Positions 11,764-20,151 of a DNA stretch of 64,000 bases are shown piece after piece (position 1 is the stretch's first letter; each line of letters opens with the position of its first letter). This stretch comes from [Borrelia] turdi (GTDB lineage: Bacteria > Spirochaetota > Spirochaetia > Borreliales > Borreliaceae), in NCBI RefSeq assembly GCF_008828755.2, contig NZ_QBLM01000001.1, forward strand, positions 310,001 to 374,000. The letters run 5' to 3'. The notes under the pieces are model-generated. The model was not told where the DNA came from and did no database searches. It saw only the letters and a list, made by a program, of their open reading frames with translations. A program made the position numbers and the translations under genes.

Positions 11764-12363
11764 ATGCAAAAAAAGACATTTTATAACACTGAAAAATATC
11801 TTAAAAGTCATTTAATGTTATTTCCTATTTTTGCTTACACAAAAAACTTTTTAGATGCTAGCATCATATCTATCTGGATTTCACTATGCATTATATTTCC
11901 TGCCTTAATAATCAATCAAATAGAATTAAAAAAACATAAAAGTCATATATTAGGAATATACCTATTAATAATAGGAATTTTTACTAGTTTAACTTACTTA
12001 TTCATGCTTTATTTAACGCCAACTTTATACAAAGAGTTCAAATTTTCAATACCTATTTTAATAGCCATAATAATATCATTCCATAAAAATGAGCCTTTTA
12101 AAATCCTAAAAAATCCATCAATGGTAATTCAATATTCTAAAATTCCAATTTCAATTTTTATTGTTCTAAGCTCAGCAATTTCACTTATTAGGGAAATATT
12201 AAACACAGGAAGTTTAAAACTTTTTAACAAAGAAGTGTTTATAATAGAAGGGCTTATAAATACAAAAATGGCAGCCCATAGCTCAAACATTTTTATTGTG
12301 ACGTCTTTAATTTTCCTATTAATAAATATATTAACAAGTGTTAAAGAAGAAAAAAATGAATAA
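11764..12363 (+). CDS. Orphan RnfE/NqrD-like integral membrane protein lacking the Fe-S cysteines
   Basis: 199 residues with about five or six membrane segments. By eye it aligns over its length with the RnfE/NqrD family. [16 protein letters not shown] matches the N-terminal NPVLVQLLGLCPLLAVT region, [16 protein letters not shown] matches the LYKALGIFIPLIV segment, and [12 protein letters not shown] (141-151) matches the hallmark SIREILGTGSL. In the family, Cys residues in LGLCP and TNC hold a membrane [2Fe-2S] cluster; here they are F20 and I103. I recognise no other Rnf or Nqr gene nearby. AAGGAA precedes the ATG. It lies 21 bp after the chemoreceptor gene and overlaps argS by 8 bp, so the three are probably co-transcribed. 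The family call is mine; B31 lists BB0595 as hypothetical as far as I recall. Confidence 0.72.
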   Translation: MQKKTFYNTEKYLKSHLMLFPIFAYTKNFLDASIISIWISLCIIFPALIINQIELKKHKSHILGIYLLIIGIFTSLTYLFMLYLTPTLYKEFKFSIPILIAIIISFHKNEPFKILKNPSMVIQYSKIPISIFIVLSSAISLIREILNTGSLKLFNKEVFIIEGLINTKMAAHSSNIFIVTSLIFLLINILTSVKEEKNE

Positions 12364-14113
12364 AAGTGTTAAAAAAAATATTAAAGACGAAATCAGCATT
12401 ATAGTTGCCAATCTAGCATTATCAAAAAACATAAAGCTAGATAAAATCAATATAAATATTCAAAAACCTCCCAAAAGTGACCTAGGAGATATTTCCATAT
12501 TAATATTTGAACTTAGCAAAACCTTGAAACTTCCTATTTCAACTATCTCTGAAGAAATAATAAAAGCCCTTAAAGCTAAATACGAAATTAAAGCTATGGG
12601 ACCTTACTTAAATATTAAAATTCCTAGAAAAGAATATATGAACAATACAATACAAATGATAAATACCCAAAAAGATGCCTATGGAACAAGTAAATATCTA
12701 GACAATAAAAAAATAATATTAGAATTTTCATCGCCAAATACAAACAAACCGCTACATGTGGGACATCTTAGAAATGACGCAATAGGAGAAAGTCTGTCAA
12801 GAATATTAAAAGCTGTAGGGGCAAAAATTACAAAAATAAACTTAATAAACGATCGCGGAGTTCATATCTGCAAATCAATGCTTGCATACAAAAAATTTGG
12901 AAACGAAATTACCCCAGAAAAAGCTTTTAAAAAAGGAGACCATTTAATTGGCGATTTTTATGTTAAATACAACAAATACTCACAAGAAAATGAAAATGCT
13001 GAAAAAGAAATTCAGGACCTCCTTTTAAAATGGGAGCAAAAAGATGCAAGCACAATTGAACTTTGGAAAAAGCTAAATAAATGGGCAATTGAAGGAATAA
13101 AAGAAACATACAAAATTACGAACACCTCATTTGATAAAATATACCTTGAAAGTGAAATTTTTGAAATTGGAAAAAATGTCGTATTAAAAGGACTTGAAAA
13201 AGGATTTTGCTATAAACGAGAAGATGACGCAATATGCATTGATTTACCCCTAGATTCGGATGAAAAAGCAGAAACTAAAGTAAGGCAAAAAGTACTAATA
13301 AGATCAAACGGAACATCTATCTATCTTACCCAAGATTTAGGAAATATAGCGATTAGAACAGAAGAATTTAATTTCGAAGAAATGATTTATGTGGTTGGAA
13401 GTGAACAAATTCAGCACTTCAAAAGTTTATTTTTTGTATCAGAAAAATTAGGAATCTCTAAAAATAAAAAACTTATTCATTTGTCACATGGAATGGTCAA
13501 TCTTGTTGATGGCAAAATGAAGTCAAGAGAAGGCAATGTAATTGACGGAGATAATCTAATCTCAGACTTAATGGAATTAATAATTCCTGAAATTACACAA
13601 AAAATTGAGAATAAGAAGAATATTGAGAAAAATGCTTTAAATATTGCACTAGGAGCAATTCATTATTATCTGCTAAAATCGGCTGTACATAAAGATATTG
13701 TATTTAATAAAAAAGAAAGTCTATCTTTTACAGGAAATTCTGGACCATATATTCAATATGTCGGAGCAAGAATTAATAGTATTCTTGAAAAATACAATTC
13801 ACTTTCTATTCCCATAGTGGAAAAAATTAATTTTGAACTTTTAAGACATGAAAAAGAGTGGGAAATTATTAAAATAATATCAGAATTAGAAGAAAACATA
13901 ATCAAGGCAGCAAAAGACTTAAACCCCGCAATACTTGCAAGCTATTCATACTCACTTGCAAAGCATTTTAGCGCATATTATCAAGAAGTTAAAGTAATAG
14001 ATATAAACAATCCTGATTTAACAGTCGCAAGAATTGAATTTTTAAAAGCTATATTACAAACAATAAAAAATTGCATGTACCTACTAAATATTCCTTATAT
14101 GTTAAAAATGTAG
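12356..14113 (+). CDS. argS: Arginyl-tRNA synthetase
   Basis: 585 residues from ATG 12356. An in-frame GTG 18 bases upstream is less likely because no ribosome site precedes it. It is a class Ia enzyme: the N-terminal tRNA D-loop-binding domain (1-110) is followed by [17 protein letters not shown] (HVGH in place of HIGH), KMKSREG in the KMSKS position, and a C-terminal anticodon-binding helical domain ending in an aromatic-rich tail. ArgRS enzymes often have a divergent KMSKS loop, so this is normal. The gene overlaps the preceding membrane protein by 8 bp, which suggests coupling. Its stop codon lies inside a long hairpin shared with the convergent acyl-CoA synthetase. Orthologue of BB0594. 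Confidence 0.96.
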   Translation: MNKSVKKNIKDEISIIVANLALSKNIKLDKININIQKPPKSDLGDISILIFELSKTLKLPISTISEEIIKALKAKYEIKAMGPYLNIKIPRKEYMNNTIQMINTQKDAYGTSKYLDNKKIILEFSSPNTNKPLHVGHLRNDAIGESLSRILKAVGAKITKINLINDRGVHICKSMLAYKKFGNEITPEKAFKKGDHLIGDFYVKYNKYSQENENAEKEIQDLLLKWEQKDASTIELWKKLNKWAIEGIKETYKITNTSFDKIYLESEIFEIGKNVVLKGLEKGFCYKREDDAICIDLPLDSDEKAETKVRQKVLIRSNGTSIYLTQDLGNIAIRTEEFNFEEMIYVVGSEQIQHFKSLFFVSEKLGISKNKKLIHLSHGMVNLVDGKMKSREGNVIDGDNLISDLMELIIPEITQKIENKKNIEKNALNIALGAIHYYLLKSAVHKDIVFNKKESLSFTGNSGPYIQYVGARINSILEKYNSLSIPIVEKINFELLRHEKEWEIIKIISELEENIIKAAKDLNPAILASYSYSLAKHFSAYYQEVKVIDINNPDLTVARIEFLKAILQTIKNCMYLLNIPYMLKM

Positions 14114-14144
14114 ACAAGAAAATTCTACAAAATTTTCTTGTCTA
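14111..14144. terminator. Hairpin holding both stop codons of convergent argS and acyl-CoA synthetase genes
   Basis: The 14-bp arms TAGACAAGAAAATT (14111-14124) and AATTTTCTTGTCTA (14131-14144) are exact complements around a 6-base loop. The first three bases are the TAG of argS and the last three are the TAG (CTA) of the opposite gene. There is no long T run, so it may act as a 3'-end stabiliser as well as a terminator. Confidence 0.7.
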
Positions 14145-16079
14145 ATATCCATTTAAATCTAAATCACTTTTACTAAAAATTAATTTTATTTTATCTTCAT
14201 ACTTTTGAGATACATAATATCTTTTTAGCTTAAGAGTATTGGTAAGCTCTTCCCCAATTGAAAAAGAATCCTGAAGCAAAACAAAGCCTACTATTTTTTC
14301 AAAATTTTTAAAACCTAATTTGGTATTAATAGTATCTGAAATATGCTTAGAATAAAGTTTATTAACATCCTCATTAACTAATAAATCATTCCTAGAGGAA
14401 AAAGAAATTCCACTAGAATTTGCCCACTTTTCAAGATTATCAAAATTGGGCACAATAACAGCTCCTAAAAATTTTTGATCTTGACCAACAATCATAATAT
14501 TTTCAATAAATAAAGATTTACCCAAAACTCTCTCAAGGGGCTCAGGTTCAATATTTTCTCCTCCCCTGAGAACAATTGTATCTTTACTTCTACCAACAAT
14601 TGAAATTTCATTATTAATTGTTAATCTAACTAAGTCTCCAGTATTAAGCCAACCATCTTCTGTTAAAACTTCGCTTGTTTTGACTTTATCCTTGAAATAA
14701 CCGCTCATTATTTGTGGTGACCTTACCCAAAGCTCGCCTTTTTCTCCATAAGGCAAAACTTTCCCATCAACTCCAACTACTTTGTACTCAACATCCGGCA
14801 AAATGGGTCCTACAGTTCTTGCTACGGGAGCTTTAAGGCGCCTAACGCTCAAAATAGGACCCGTTTCAGTAAGACCATAACCTTCAAGAACTTTAATTCC
14901 CACAGCCTTGAAAAAATAATCAACATAATCAACCAATGCTCCACCACCAGAAACTCCAAATTCAAAATTTCGCCCAAGAGCATTTTTTATTTTTTTAAAT
15001 ACCAAAATATCACCTAATAATTTAACAGGAAAAATCAAAATAATCCCAACAAATAAAAATAACTTTGAAAAAATCGAAATAAACAAATTGGGTTTTTTAT
15101 AAACAGGTGAAAACCCTAAAAATTTTTCCTTAAGCTTCGCATAAACAATTCCAATTTTTAAAAACCCTCCAAACACAAGCTTCTTAATCAAAGATTCTGA
15201 TACCTTTTTAATAATGCCTATTCTTATACCTTCCCAAATTCTAGGTACAGAAATAATCATTTGGGGATTTAAAATTAAAAAATCTTTTAACAAAACAGGA
15301 CCTATAGGCTTTGAATATGCAATTGCTATACCCTTTAAAGCAACTATATATTCACAAGCTCTCTCAAAAGAATGCCAAAGGGGAAGAATAGAAATCATTA
15401 TCTTGCCCGGCTTGAGCGTTGGAAGATAATCATAAAGTCTGTCTAATTGAAAAATGAAAGATTCATGCCTCAATATTACTCCTTTTGGCATACCTGTTGT
15501 ACCAGAAGTATATATTATAGTTGCAATATCTTTTAAAGAACCTTTTTCAATTTCCATATCAAATGATTTTGGATTAACTCTTAAATGCTCGGCTCCAAGT
15601 TCTAATAATTTTTTATAAGAAAATATAGTAATGTTTCCCATCTTTTCTTCATAAGATTTATCATCATCAATAACAACAATGCACCTTACCAATCTAAGCT
15701 CATGTTTTTTGGATAAAACTTTTTGGAGTTGTTTATTGTTTTCAACAAAAATAAAAGTAGATTCAGAATGGTTAATAATATAAGTTAATTCATCCTCAGA
15801 AGAATCATTTCCTCTAGGAACATCAACACAGCCTAACCCTAAAGTAGCAATGTCAATTATTATCCACTCTCTTCTAGAATCAGAAATAATTACAACCTTT
15901 TCTCCCCTTTTAATGCCATAATGCAAAAGCCCAGAAGCCACTCTTTTTACTTCATTCCAAAAGTCGGCATATATTTGCTTTTTAAAACTTTTAGAATCCC
16001 CTTCTTTATATATAAAAATATCAAGCTCGCTATAAAGAGCTATCACCTCTTTAAAACGCTTGGGCACAGTATCTCTCAT
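14142..16079 (-). CDS. Long-chain fatty acid-CoA ligase (AMP-binding)
   Basis: 645 residues. It is a member of the ANL adenylating superfamily that activates fatty acids to acyl-CoA. The P-loop-like TIIYTSGTTGMPKGV, GYGLTETGP and GWLNTGDLV motifs and the hinge region GRSKDTIVLRGGENIEP are present, as in bacterial long-chain acyl-CoA synthetases. Borrelia cannot make fatty acids, so such enzymes feed scavenged host fatty acids into phospholipids and glycolipids. A short hydrophobic stretch (about 330-355) suggests membrane association. GAGGGGG sits just before the ATG. The next gene downstream of its start, a CPBP protease, lies 25 bp upstream in the same direction and may share transcription. 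Orthologue of BB0593; chain-length preference cannot be read from sequence. Confidence 0.93.
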   Translation of the reverse strand: MRDTVPKRFKEVIALYSELDIFIYKEGDSKSFKKQIYADFWNEVKRVASGLLHYGIKRGEKVVIISDSRREWIIIDIATLGLGCVDVPRGNDSSEDELTYIINHSESTFIFVENNKQLQKVLSKKHELRLVRCIVVIDDDKSYEEKMGNITIFSYKKLLELGAEHLRVNPKSFDMEIEKGSLKDIATIIYTSGTTGMPKGVILRHESFIFQLDRLYDYLPTLKPGKIMISILPLWHSFERACEYIVALKGIAIAYSKPIGPVLLKDFLILNPQMIISVPRIWEGIRIGIIKKVSESLIKKLVFGGFLKIGIVYAKLKEKFLGFSPVYKKPNLFISIFSKLFLFVGIILIFPVKLLGDILVFKKIKNALGRNFEFGVSGGGALVDYVDYFFKAVGIKVLEGYGLTETGPILSVRRLKAPVARTVGPILPDVEYKVVGVDGKVLPYGEKGELWVRSPQIMSGYFKDKVKTSEVLTEDGWLNTGDLVRLTINNEISIVGRSKDTIVLRGGENIEPEPLERVLGKSLFIENIMIVGQDQKFLGAVIVPNFDNLEKWANSSGISFSSRNDLLVNEDVNKLYSKHISDTINTKLGFKNFEKIVGFVLLQDSFSIGEELTNTLKLKRYYVSQKYEDKIKLIFSKSDLDLNGY

Positions 16080-16104
16080 AAATCCCCCTCAAATCAATTT
16101 AAAA

Positions 16105-16818
16105 TTAACTTAAAATAAGTAACAGGCCACTAACAATAATATTATAAAAACTATGTATAAAAATCACATAATATACATTTTTATACCTTAAATAGATAAA
16201 AGCAAAAAATATCCCTAATATAAATGTAACCAAAAATCCTAAAATTCCATAATATAAATGCCCATAAGCAAAAAAAATACTACTGAGGAAACCCGTAACT
16301 ATAATAGGAAATCTCATTTGTATAAGCTTGGTAATAACAAAAGCCCTGTAAAACAACTCTTCAAAAGCTCCTGTAAAAAAAGAGGTAAAAGTCATTAAAA
16401 ACAATGCTGTTTTACTGCTAATTTTCCAATTAAATCCAACATTGTTTTGAAAATAATAGGCAAATGCCGATTCTGACAACAGATATTCAAGTAAAAAAGC
16501 TATTAAAAAAATAAATACCATTGCAATCAACATTGTTTTAATAAAAATTAAAACAGATTCCCAAACAAAAATAAATTTAAATTTAGGAAAAAAAAATTCT
16601 ACTCTAAAATCATCATAAGAACTGGTAAGTTTAAAAAAATAAATTATAAAAATAATTAAAAAAGATCTTGAAATCCAAAAATAATAATGATTTTCATTAA
16701 CATTCCAAAATTCTGAATCGACATTTCCAAAAGGAGATGCAAGATGAATAACAATATAAACCAAAAAAAGATCAAGCAAAGCCAGCTTGAATGGATATTG
16801 ATTTTTTAACAATTGCAT
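16105..16818 (-). CDS. CPBP-family intramembrane protease
   Basis: 237 residues, strongly hydrophobic, with about six or seven membrane segments. The family motifs are in order: EELFYR (EExxxR) at about 154-159, FAYGH (FxxxH) at about 188-192 and HSFYN near residue 223. These residues form the membrane-buried glutamate/histidine site of Rce1/ABI-type proteases. The substrate is unknown; relatives act in prenyl-protein processing, bacteriocin immunity or anti-sigma cleavage. No Shine-Dalgarno sequence is visible. A near-consensus promoter ends 5 bases before the ATG, which suggests a leaderless mRNA. An in-frame stop lies upstream, so the start cannot be extended. Orthologue of BB0592. Confidence 0.9.
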   Translation of the reverse strand: MQLLKNQYPFKLALLDLFLVYIVIHLASPFGNVDSEFWNVNENHYYFWISRSFLIIFIIYFFKLTSSYDDFRVEFFFPKFKFIFVWESVLIFIKTMLIAMVFIFLIAFLLEYLLSESAFAYYFQNNVGFNWKISSKTALFLMTFTSFFTGAFEELFYRAFVITKLIQMRFPIIVTGFLSSIFFAYGHLYYGILGFLVTFILGIFFAFIYLRYKNVYYVIFIHSFYNIIVSGLLLILS

Positions 16819-16823
16819 AAAAC

Positions 16824-16852
16824 ATTGTAATTAAATAATTATTAATTGTCAA
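16824..16852 (-). promoter_or_regulatory. Near-consensus sigma-70 promoter abutting the CPBP gene
   Basis: On the minus strand, a perfect TTGACA (16852-16847), a 17-bp spacer and TACAAT (16829-16824, five of six) are followed by GTTTT and the ATG. Transcription should start on or within a base or two of the start codon. It is the best-matched promoter I find in the window. Confidence 0.7.
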
Positions 16853-16884
16853 TAAATGATTATTGATTGATTAATTAAAACAAA

Positions 16885-16913
16885 TTAAAATTTAAAGAAT
16901 AATTATTTATAAA
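16885..16913 (+). promoter_or_regulatory. Predicted promoter of comEC
   Basis: TTAAAA at 16885-16890, a 17-bp spacer and TATAAA at 16908-16913. The expected +1 is base 16920, the A of a four-codon mini-ORF (Met-Lys-Thr-Leu-stop) whose TAA directly precedes the comEC ATG. The -35 match is modest. Confidence 0.35.
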
Positions 16914-16934
16914 TAAAAAATGAAAACATTGTAA

Positions 16935-18194
16935 ATGATTTTAATATTTTTACTAATTTCACTTAATTTATCAATTCAATATTATTTAAAGCTCAATTTG
17001 ATTTACTTTAACACAATACTAACATTATTTTTTGCAATAAAAAATAACAAACACTTAGCACTTAGTTTTATTTTTTGTACAATATTACTATTAGGCTTTC
17101 AAGCTCGATTAAATTTTAAAACATTGGAAAAAAATACTTATCAAATAACAAACATTAAAAATTTTAAAAAAGATTCAAAAACCATTATCGAAGTAATTGA
17201 TGCTAGCTCGAATACACAGAAATTCAAATTCAAAAATATTGAAAATATTTACAAAATCGGAGATACTATAAAACTTGAAAGCCAAAAAATAAAACTTATT
17301 AAAAGACCCTTTTTTGCCAAACTTAGAGAAAAATATAAAAACACTTTAAATATTTTTTTTACCACATTAAATCCTAGTTATTCCCATTTTTCAAAAACAA
17401 TAATTTTGAATATCAAATCAGAAATAACAAAATATGAAAAAACATTATTTCAAAATGCAGGGATTGCCCACATTTTGGTAGTATCTGGACTACATTTTTA
17501 TCTAATAAGTTTAATAAGCTATTATTTACTTTTAATAATCACAAATGAAAAATTAAAATACTTAATACTAAGCATAATTTTATTAAATTATCTAATATTA
17601 ACTGGATTTACACCTTCAACACTAAGAGCATTTATAATGACAGAATCTCTTATAATGTACAAACTAATTTACGGAAAGATTAATTTAATAAGCTGTATAT
17701 CTATTAGTTTTATAATAAATGCTATTGCATTCCCCGAAACACTAAGTTCAATAGGATTTCAACTCTCCTATCTTGCAACAATAGGAATATCAGCATCCGT
17801 TTATCTAAAAAATAGATACAATCTTAAAAGACTAACATCATCAATGCTCACAACATTTTTTATTCAAATATTCACTTCACCAGTAATTTATTTTAACAAT
17901 TTTGATCTTACACCAATCTCAATATTATCAAACTTAATAATTATTCCATTAATATTAATTTTCTTAGCAATAACAATATTAAGCTTAATAACTTATTTTT
18001 CAAGCTTAAATTTATTTTTTCTCTTTGACCTTATAAACGCCTATATATTCCAAACAATAAAAATTACAGCAACATTTTTTAGCACATTCTTTATAGTCAA
18101 GCATCAACAAATACCTATATTTTTAATATTAAGCATCCTACTTATAGCTTACATTATTTATAATAACGAAACTAAAAAAAATCAAAATAATTAA
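16935..18194 (+). CDS. comEC: ComEC/Rec2-like membrane channel core, short form
   Basis: 419 residues with about ten membrane segments. The hallmark competence-domain motif HILVVSGLHF lies at about 177-186, followed by helices with GFTPSTLRAFIM and GFQLSYLATIGI, all typical of ComEC/Rec2, the channel that brings single-stranded DNA across the inner membrane. A short soluble stretch (about 55-125) matches the N-terminal OB-like region. The usual C-terminal metallo-beta-lactamase-like nuclease domain is absent, so the protein is roughly half the usual length, yet the frame ends cleanly. Natural transformation is not established in Borrelia as far as I know. No ribosome site is visible; a leaderless four-codon mini-ORF ends directly at the ATG. 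Orthologue of BB0591. Confidence 0.87.
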   Translation: MILIFLLISLNLSIQYYLKLNLIYFNTILTLFFAIKNNKHLALSFIFCTILLLGFQARLNFKTLEKNTYQITNIKNFKKDSKTIIEVIDASSNTQKFKFKNIENIYKIGDTIKLESQKIKLIKRPFFAKLREKYKNTLNIFFTTLNPSYSHFSKTIILNIKSEITKYEKTLFQNAGIAHILVVSGLHFYLISLISYYLLLIITNEKLKYLILSIILLNYLILTGFTPSTLRAFIMTESLIMYKLIYGKINLISCISISFIINAIAFPETLSSIGFQLSYLATIGISASVYLKNRYNLKRLTSSMLTTFFIQIFTSPVIYFNNFDLTPISILSNLIIIPLILIFLAITILSLITYFSSLNLFFLFDLINAYIFQTIKITATFFSTFFIVKHQQIPIFLILSILLIAYIIYNNETKKNQNN

Positions 18195-18221
18195 AAAATA
18201 GGTGCAAATATAAAGAATAAT

Positions 18222-19067
18222 ATGCTACTATCTCTTTTATCTATGAAAATCAACTATAATAGTATAATTAGCATAAAACAAACATTAAAAGAAAGAAAAA
18301 TAGCTCCAAGAAAACTGTGGGGACAAAATTATCTAATCAATGAAAGCATAAGACAAAAAATAATAGAAAGCTTAGATATAAAAGAAAATGAAAAAATCTG
18401 GGAAATTGGTCCTGGCCTTGGCGCAATGACTGATATTTTATTAAAAAAAACTAATCTTTTAACCGTATTTGAAATTGACCTAAAATATTCAGAAATATTA
18501 AATGAAAAATTTGGAAAATTAAAAAACTTTAAATTGATAAAAGGTGACTTTTTAAAAAAATACAAAAACGAAAATAAAAACATTGATAAAATATTTTCAA
18601 ATTTACCATACAATATTGCATCAAAAGTAATATCTAAACTAATTGAAGAAAATTTTTTAAAAGAAATGGTATTCACAGTACAAAAAGAATTGGCCGACAG
18701 AATAATTGCAAAAATAAATAGCAAAAACTACTCTTCATTTACAGTCTTAGTACAATCACACTTTACAGTAATTAAAATAGTAGACATAGGAGAAAACAAT
18801 TTTTATCCTGCACCTAAAGTTAAATCCACAACGCTAAAATTAATTCCTAAAAAAAATAATATAAAAGACTTCAAAAAATTCAACAAATTGATTAGGACTG
18901 TATTCTCAAGCAGAAGAAAGAAATTAAAAAACACCATTATTAATTTCATCGCAAATAAAGCTACTTTAAGAGAAAATTTTTTAAAAGAATATTTAGACAA
19001 AAGGCCTGAAAACATTTCTGTTGAAGAATTTATACAGATTTCCAATACTTTAACTGATTATCATTAA
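18222..19067 (+). CDS. ksgA: 16S rRNA dimethyladenosine transferase (KsgA/RsmA)
   Basis: 281 residues. It dimethylates two adjacent adenines in the loop of helix 45 of 16S rRNA with SAM. GQNYLI at the N terminus, the SAM site EIGPGLGAMT (motif I), EIDLKY and the catalytic NLPYNIAS (motif IV) are all present, with a C-terminal helical domain. The start is uncertain: ATG 18222 gives a short extra N-terminal leader, and the in-frame ATG 18243 is closer to the family's usual start; neither has a strong ribosome site. It lies 27 bp after comEC in the same direction and overlaps convergent pta by 18 bp at the 3' end. Orthologue of BB0590. Confidence 0.95.
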   Translation: MLLSLLSMKINYNSIISIKQTLKERKIAPRKLWGQNYLINESIRQKIIESLDIKENEKIWEIGPGLGAMTDILLKKTNLLTVFEIDLKYSEILNEKFGKLKNFKLIKGDFLKKYKNENKNIDKIFSNLPYNIASKVISKLIEENFLKEMVFTVQKELADRIIAKINSKNYSSFTVLVQSHFTVIKIVDIGENNFYPAPKVKSTTLKLIPKKNNIKDFKKFNKLIRTVFSSRRKKLKNTIINFIANKATLRENFLKEYLDKRPENISVEEFIQISNTLTDYH

Positions 19068-20105
19068 AGCACTTGCAAATACAATTTCATCAACAGAACA
19101 ACCTCTTGAAAGATCACTAATGGGTTTAGAAAAACCTTGTAAAAAGGGCCCATAGGCCTTAGCAAAAGCAAATCTCTCTACTAATTTATAACCAATATTC
19201 CCAGCATCTAAATTAGGAAATATTAAAACATTAGCAGAACCTGCTACTAAAGATTCTTTGCATTTTTTTTCTGCAACATTTTTAATTATAGCTGAATCAA
19301 GTTGAAGCTCTCCATCAATAAGCAAGTCATTCTCTTTATTCTTCACAATATTTAAAGCATTCTTTACCTTTTCAGTTTCTTTAGCATTAGAAGATCCTTT
19401 TGTTGAAAAGCTCAAAAGAGCAACCTTGGGCTTTGCATCTAAAATATCTTTAAAAGATTTAGCACTTTGTAATGCAATTTCTGCAAGCTCTAAAGAATTG
19501 GGATTGACCACTACAGAACAGTCTGCAAAAAATAAAATTCCATTATATCCAAAACAAAAATTAACGTTACCAGCAACATTCAAAGTATCCATAATCATAA
19601 AAGATGATATAATCTTAACACCATCCAACTTAGGAATTATTCTCAATGCATTAGACAAAACCTTAGCAGAAGTTGAAATAGCCCCACAAACACAAGACTT
19701 GACATAGCCAAGCCTTACCATAAGCATAGCAAAAGTAATTTCATCTAAAACTTGAGTTTTTAAACTTTGCTTCGTAGCGCCTTTTGTCTTTAACAAACTC
19801 CAATATTCATCCAAATACATTTCAATATCTGGGAAATAATTAGGATCAACAACTTCTATTCTTTCTAAAATATTATTACAATTAGAAAATTCTTTTAAAG
19901 AATTAATAACAGGATCTTTTTTACCTATCAAAATAATTGAATTCGCAAGATTTTTTTGCAAAACAATAACAGCCGCCTTCAAAACTCTAGAATCACTGCT
20001 TTCGGGAAAAACTACACTGGCCTTAAGCTTATTCTCTTTTACAAATACTTTCGCCTTCTTAAAAATATAATCTTTTAAACAAAACACTTTATAAAAAGAA
20101 TACAA
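19050..20105 (-). CDS. pta: Phosphate acetyltransferase
   Basis: 351 residues, the short Pta type without the regulatory N-terminal domains. It interconverts acetyl-CoA and acetyl phosphate; in Borrelia this is thought to link imported acetate to acetyl-CoA for the mevalonate pathway. Recognisable family segments are VVFPESSDSRVLKAA near the N terminus, the central KSCVCGAISTSAKVL, and VANVLIFPNLDAGNIGYKL-type sequence near the C terminus. The start is uncertain: TTG 20105 is the longest, a GTG 18 bases later is an alternative, and neither has a ribosome site. The bases just upstream of the TTG form one arm of an 18-bp hairpin, so initiation may be structurally controlled. Orthologue of BB0589. 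Confidence 0.95.
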   Translation of the reverse strand: MYSFYKVFCLKDYIFKKAKVFVKENKLKASVVFPESSDSRVLKAAVIVLQKNLANSIILIGKKDPVINSLKEFSNCNNILERIEVVDPNYFPDIEMYLDEYWSLLKTKGATKQSLKTQVLDEITFAMLMVRLGYVKSCVCGAISTSAKVLSNALRIIPKLDGVKIISSFMIMDTLNVAGNVNFCFGYNGILFFADCSVVVNPNSLELAEIALQSAKSFKDILDAKPKVALLSFSTKGSSNAKETEKVKNALNIVKNKENDLLIDGELQLDSAIIKNVAEKKCKESLVAGSANVLIFPNLDAGNIGYKLVERFAFAKAYGPFLQGFSKPISDLSRGCSVDEIVFASALMIIS

Positions 20106-20111
20106 TGCAAA

Positions 20112-20151
20112 TTAAGAAATGCATAAAAAAACATTTTTATGCATTTCTTAA
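20112..20151 (-). terminator. 18-bp perfect hairpin between pfs and pta
   Basis: TTAAGAAATGCATAAAAA (20112-20129) is the exact reverse complement of 20134-20151, with an AACA loop. On the transcribed minus strand it contains the pfs stop codon and ends 7 bases before the pta TTG. The T tail is weak, so terminator, processing signal or attenuator are all possible. Confidence 0.65.
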
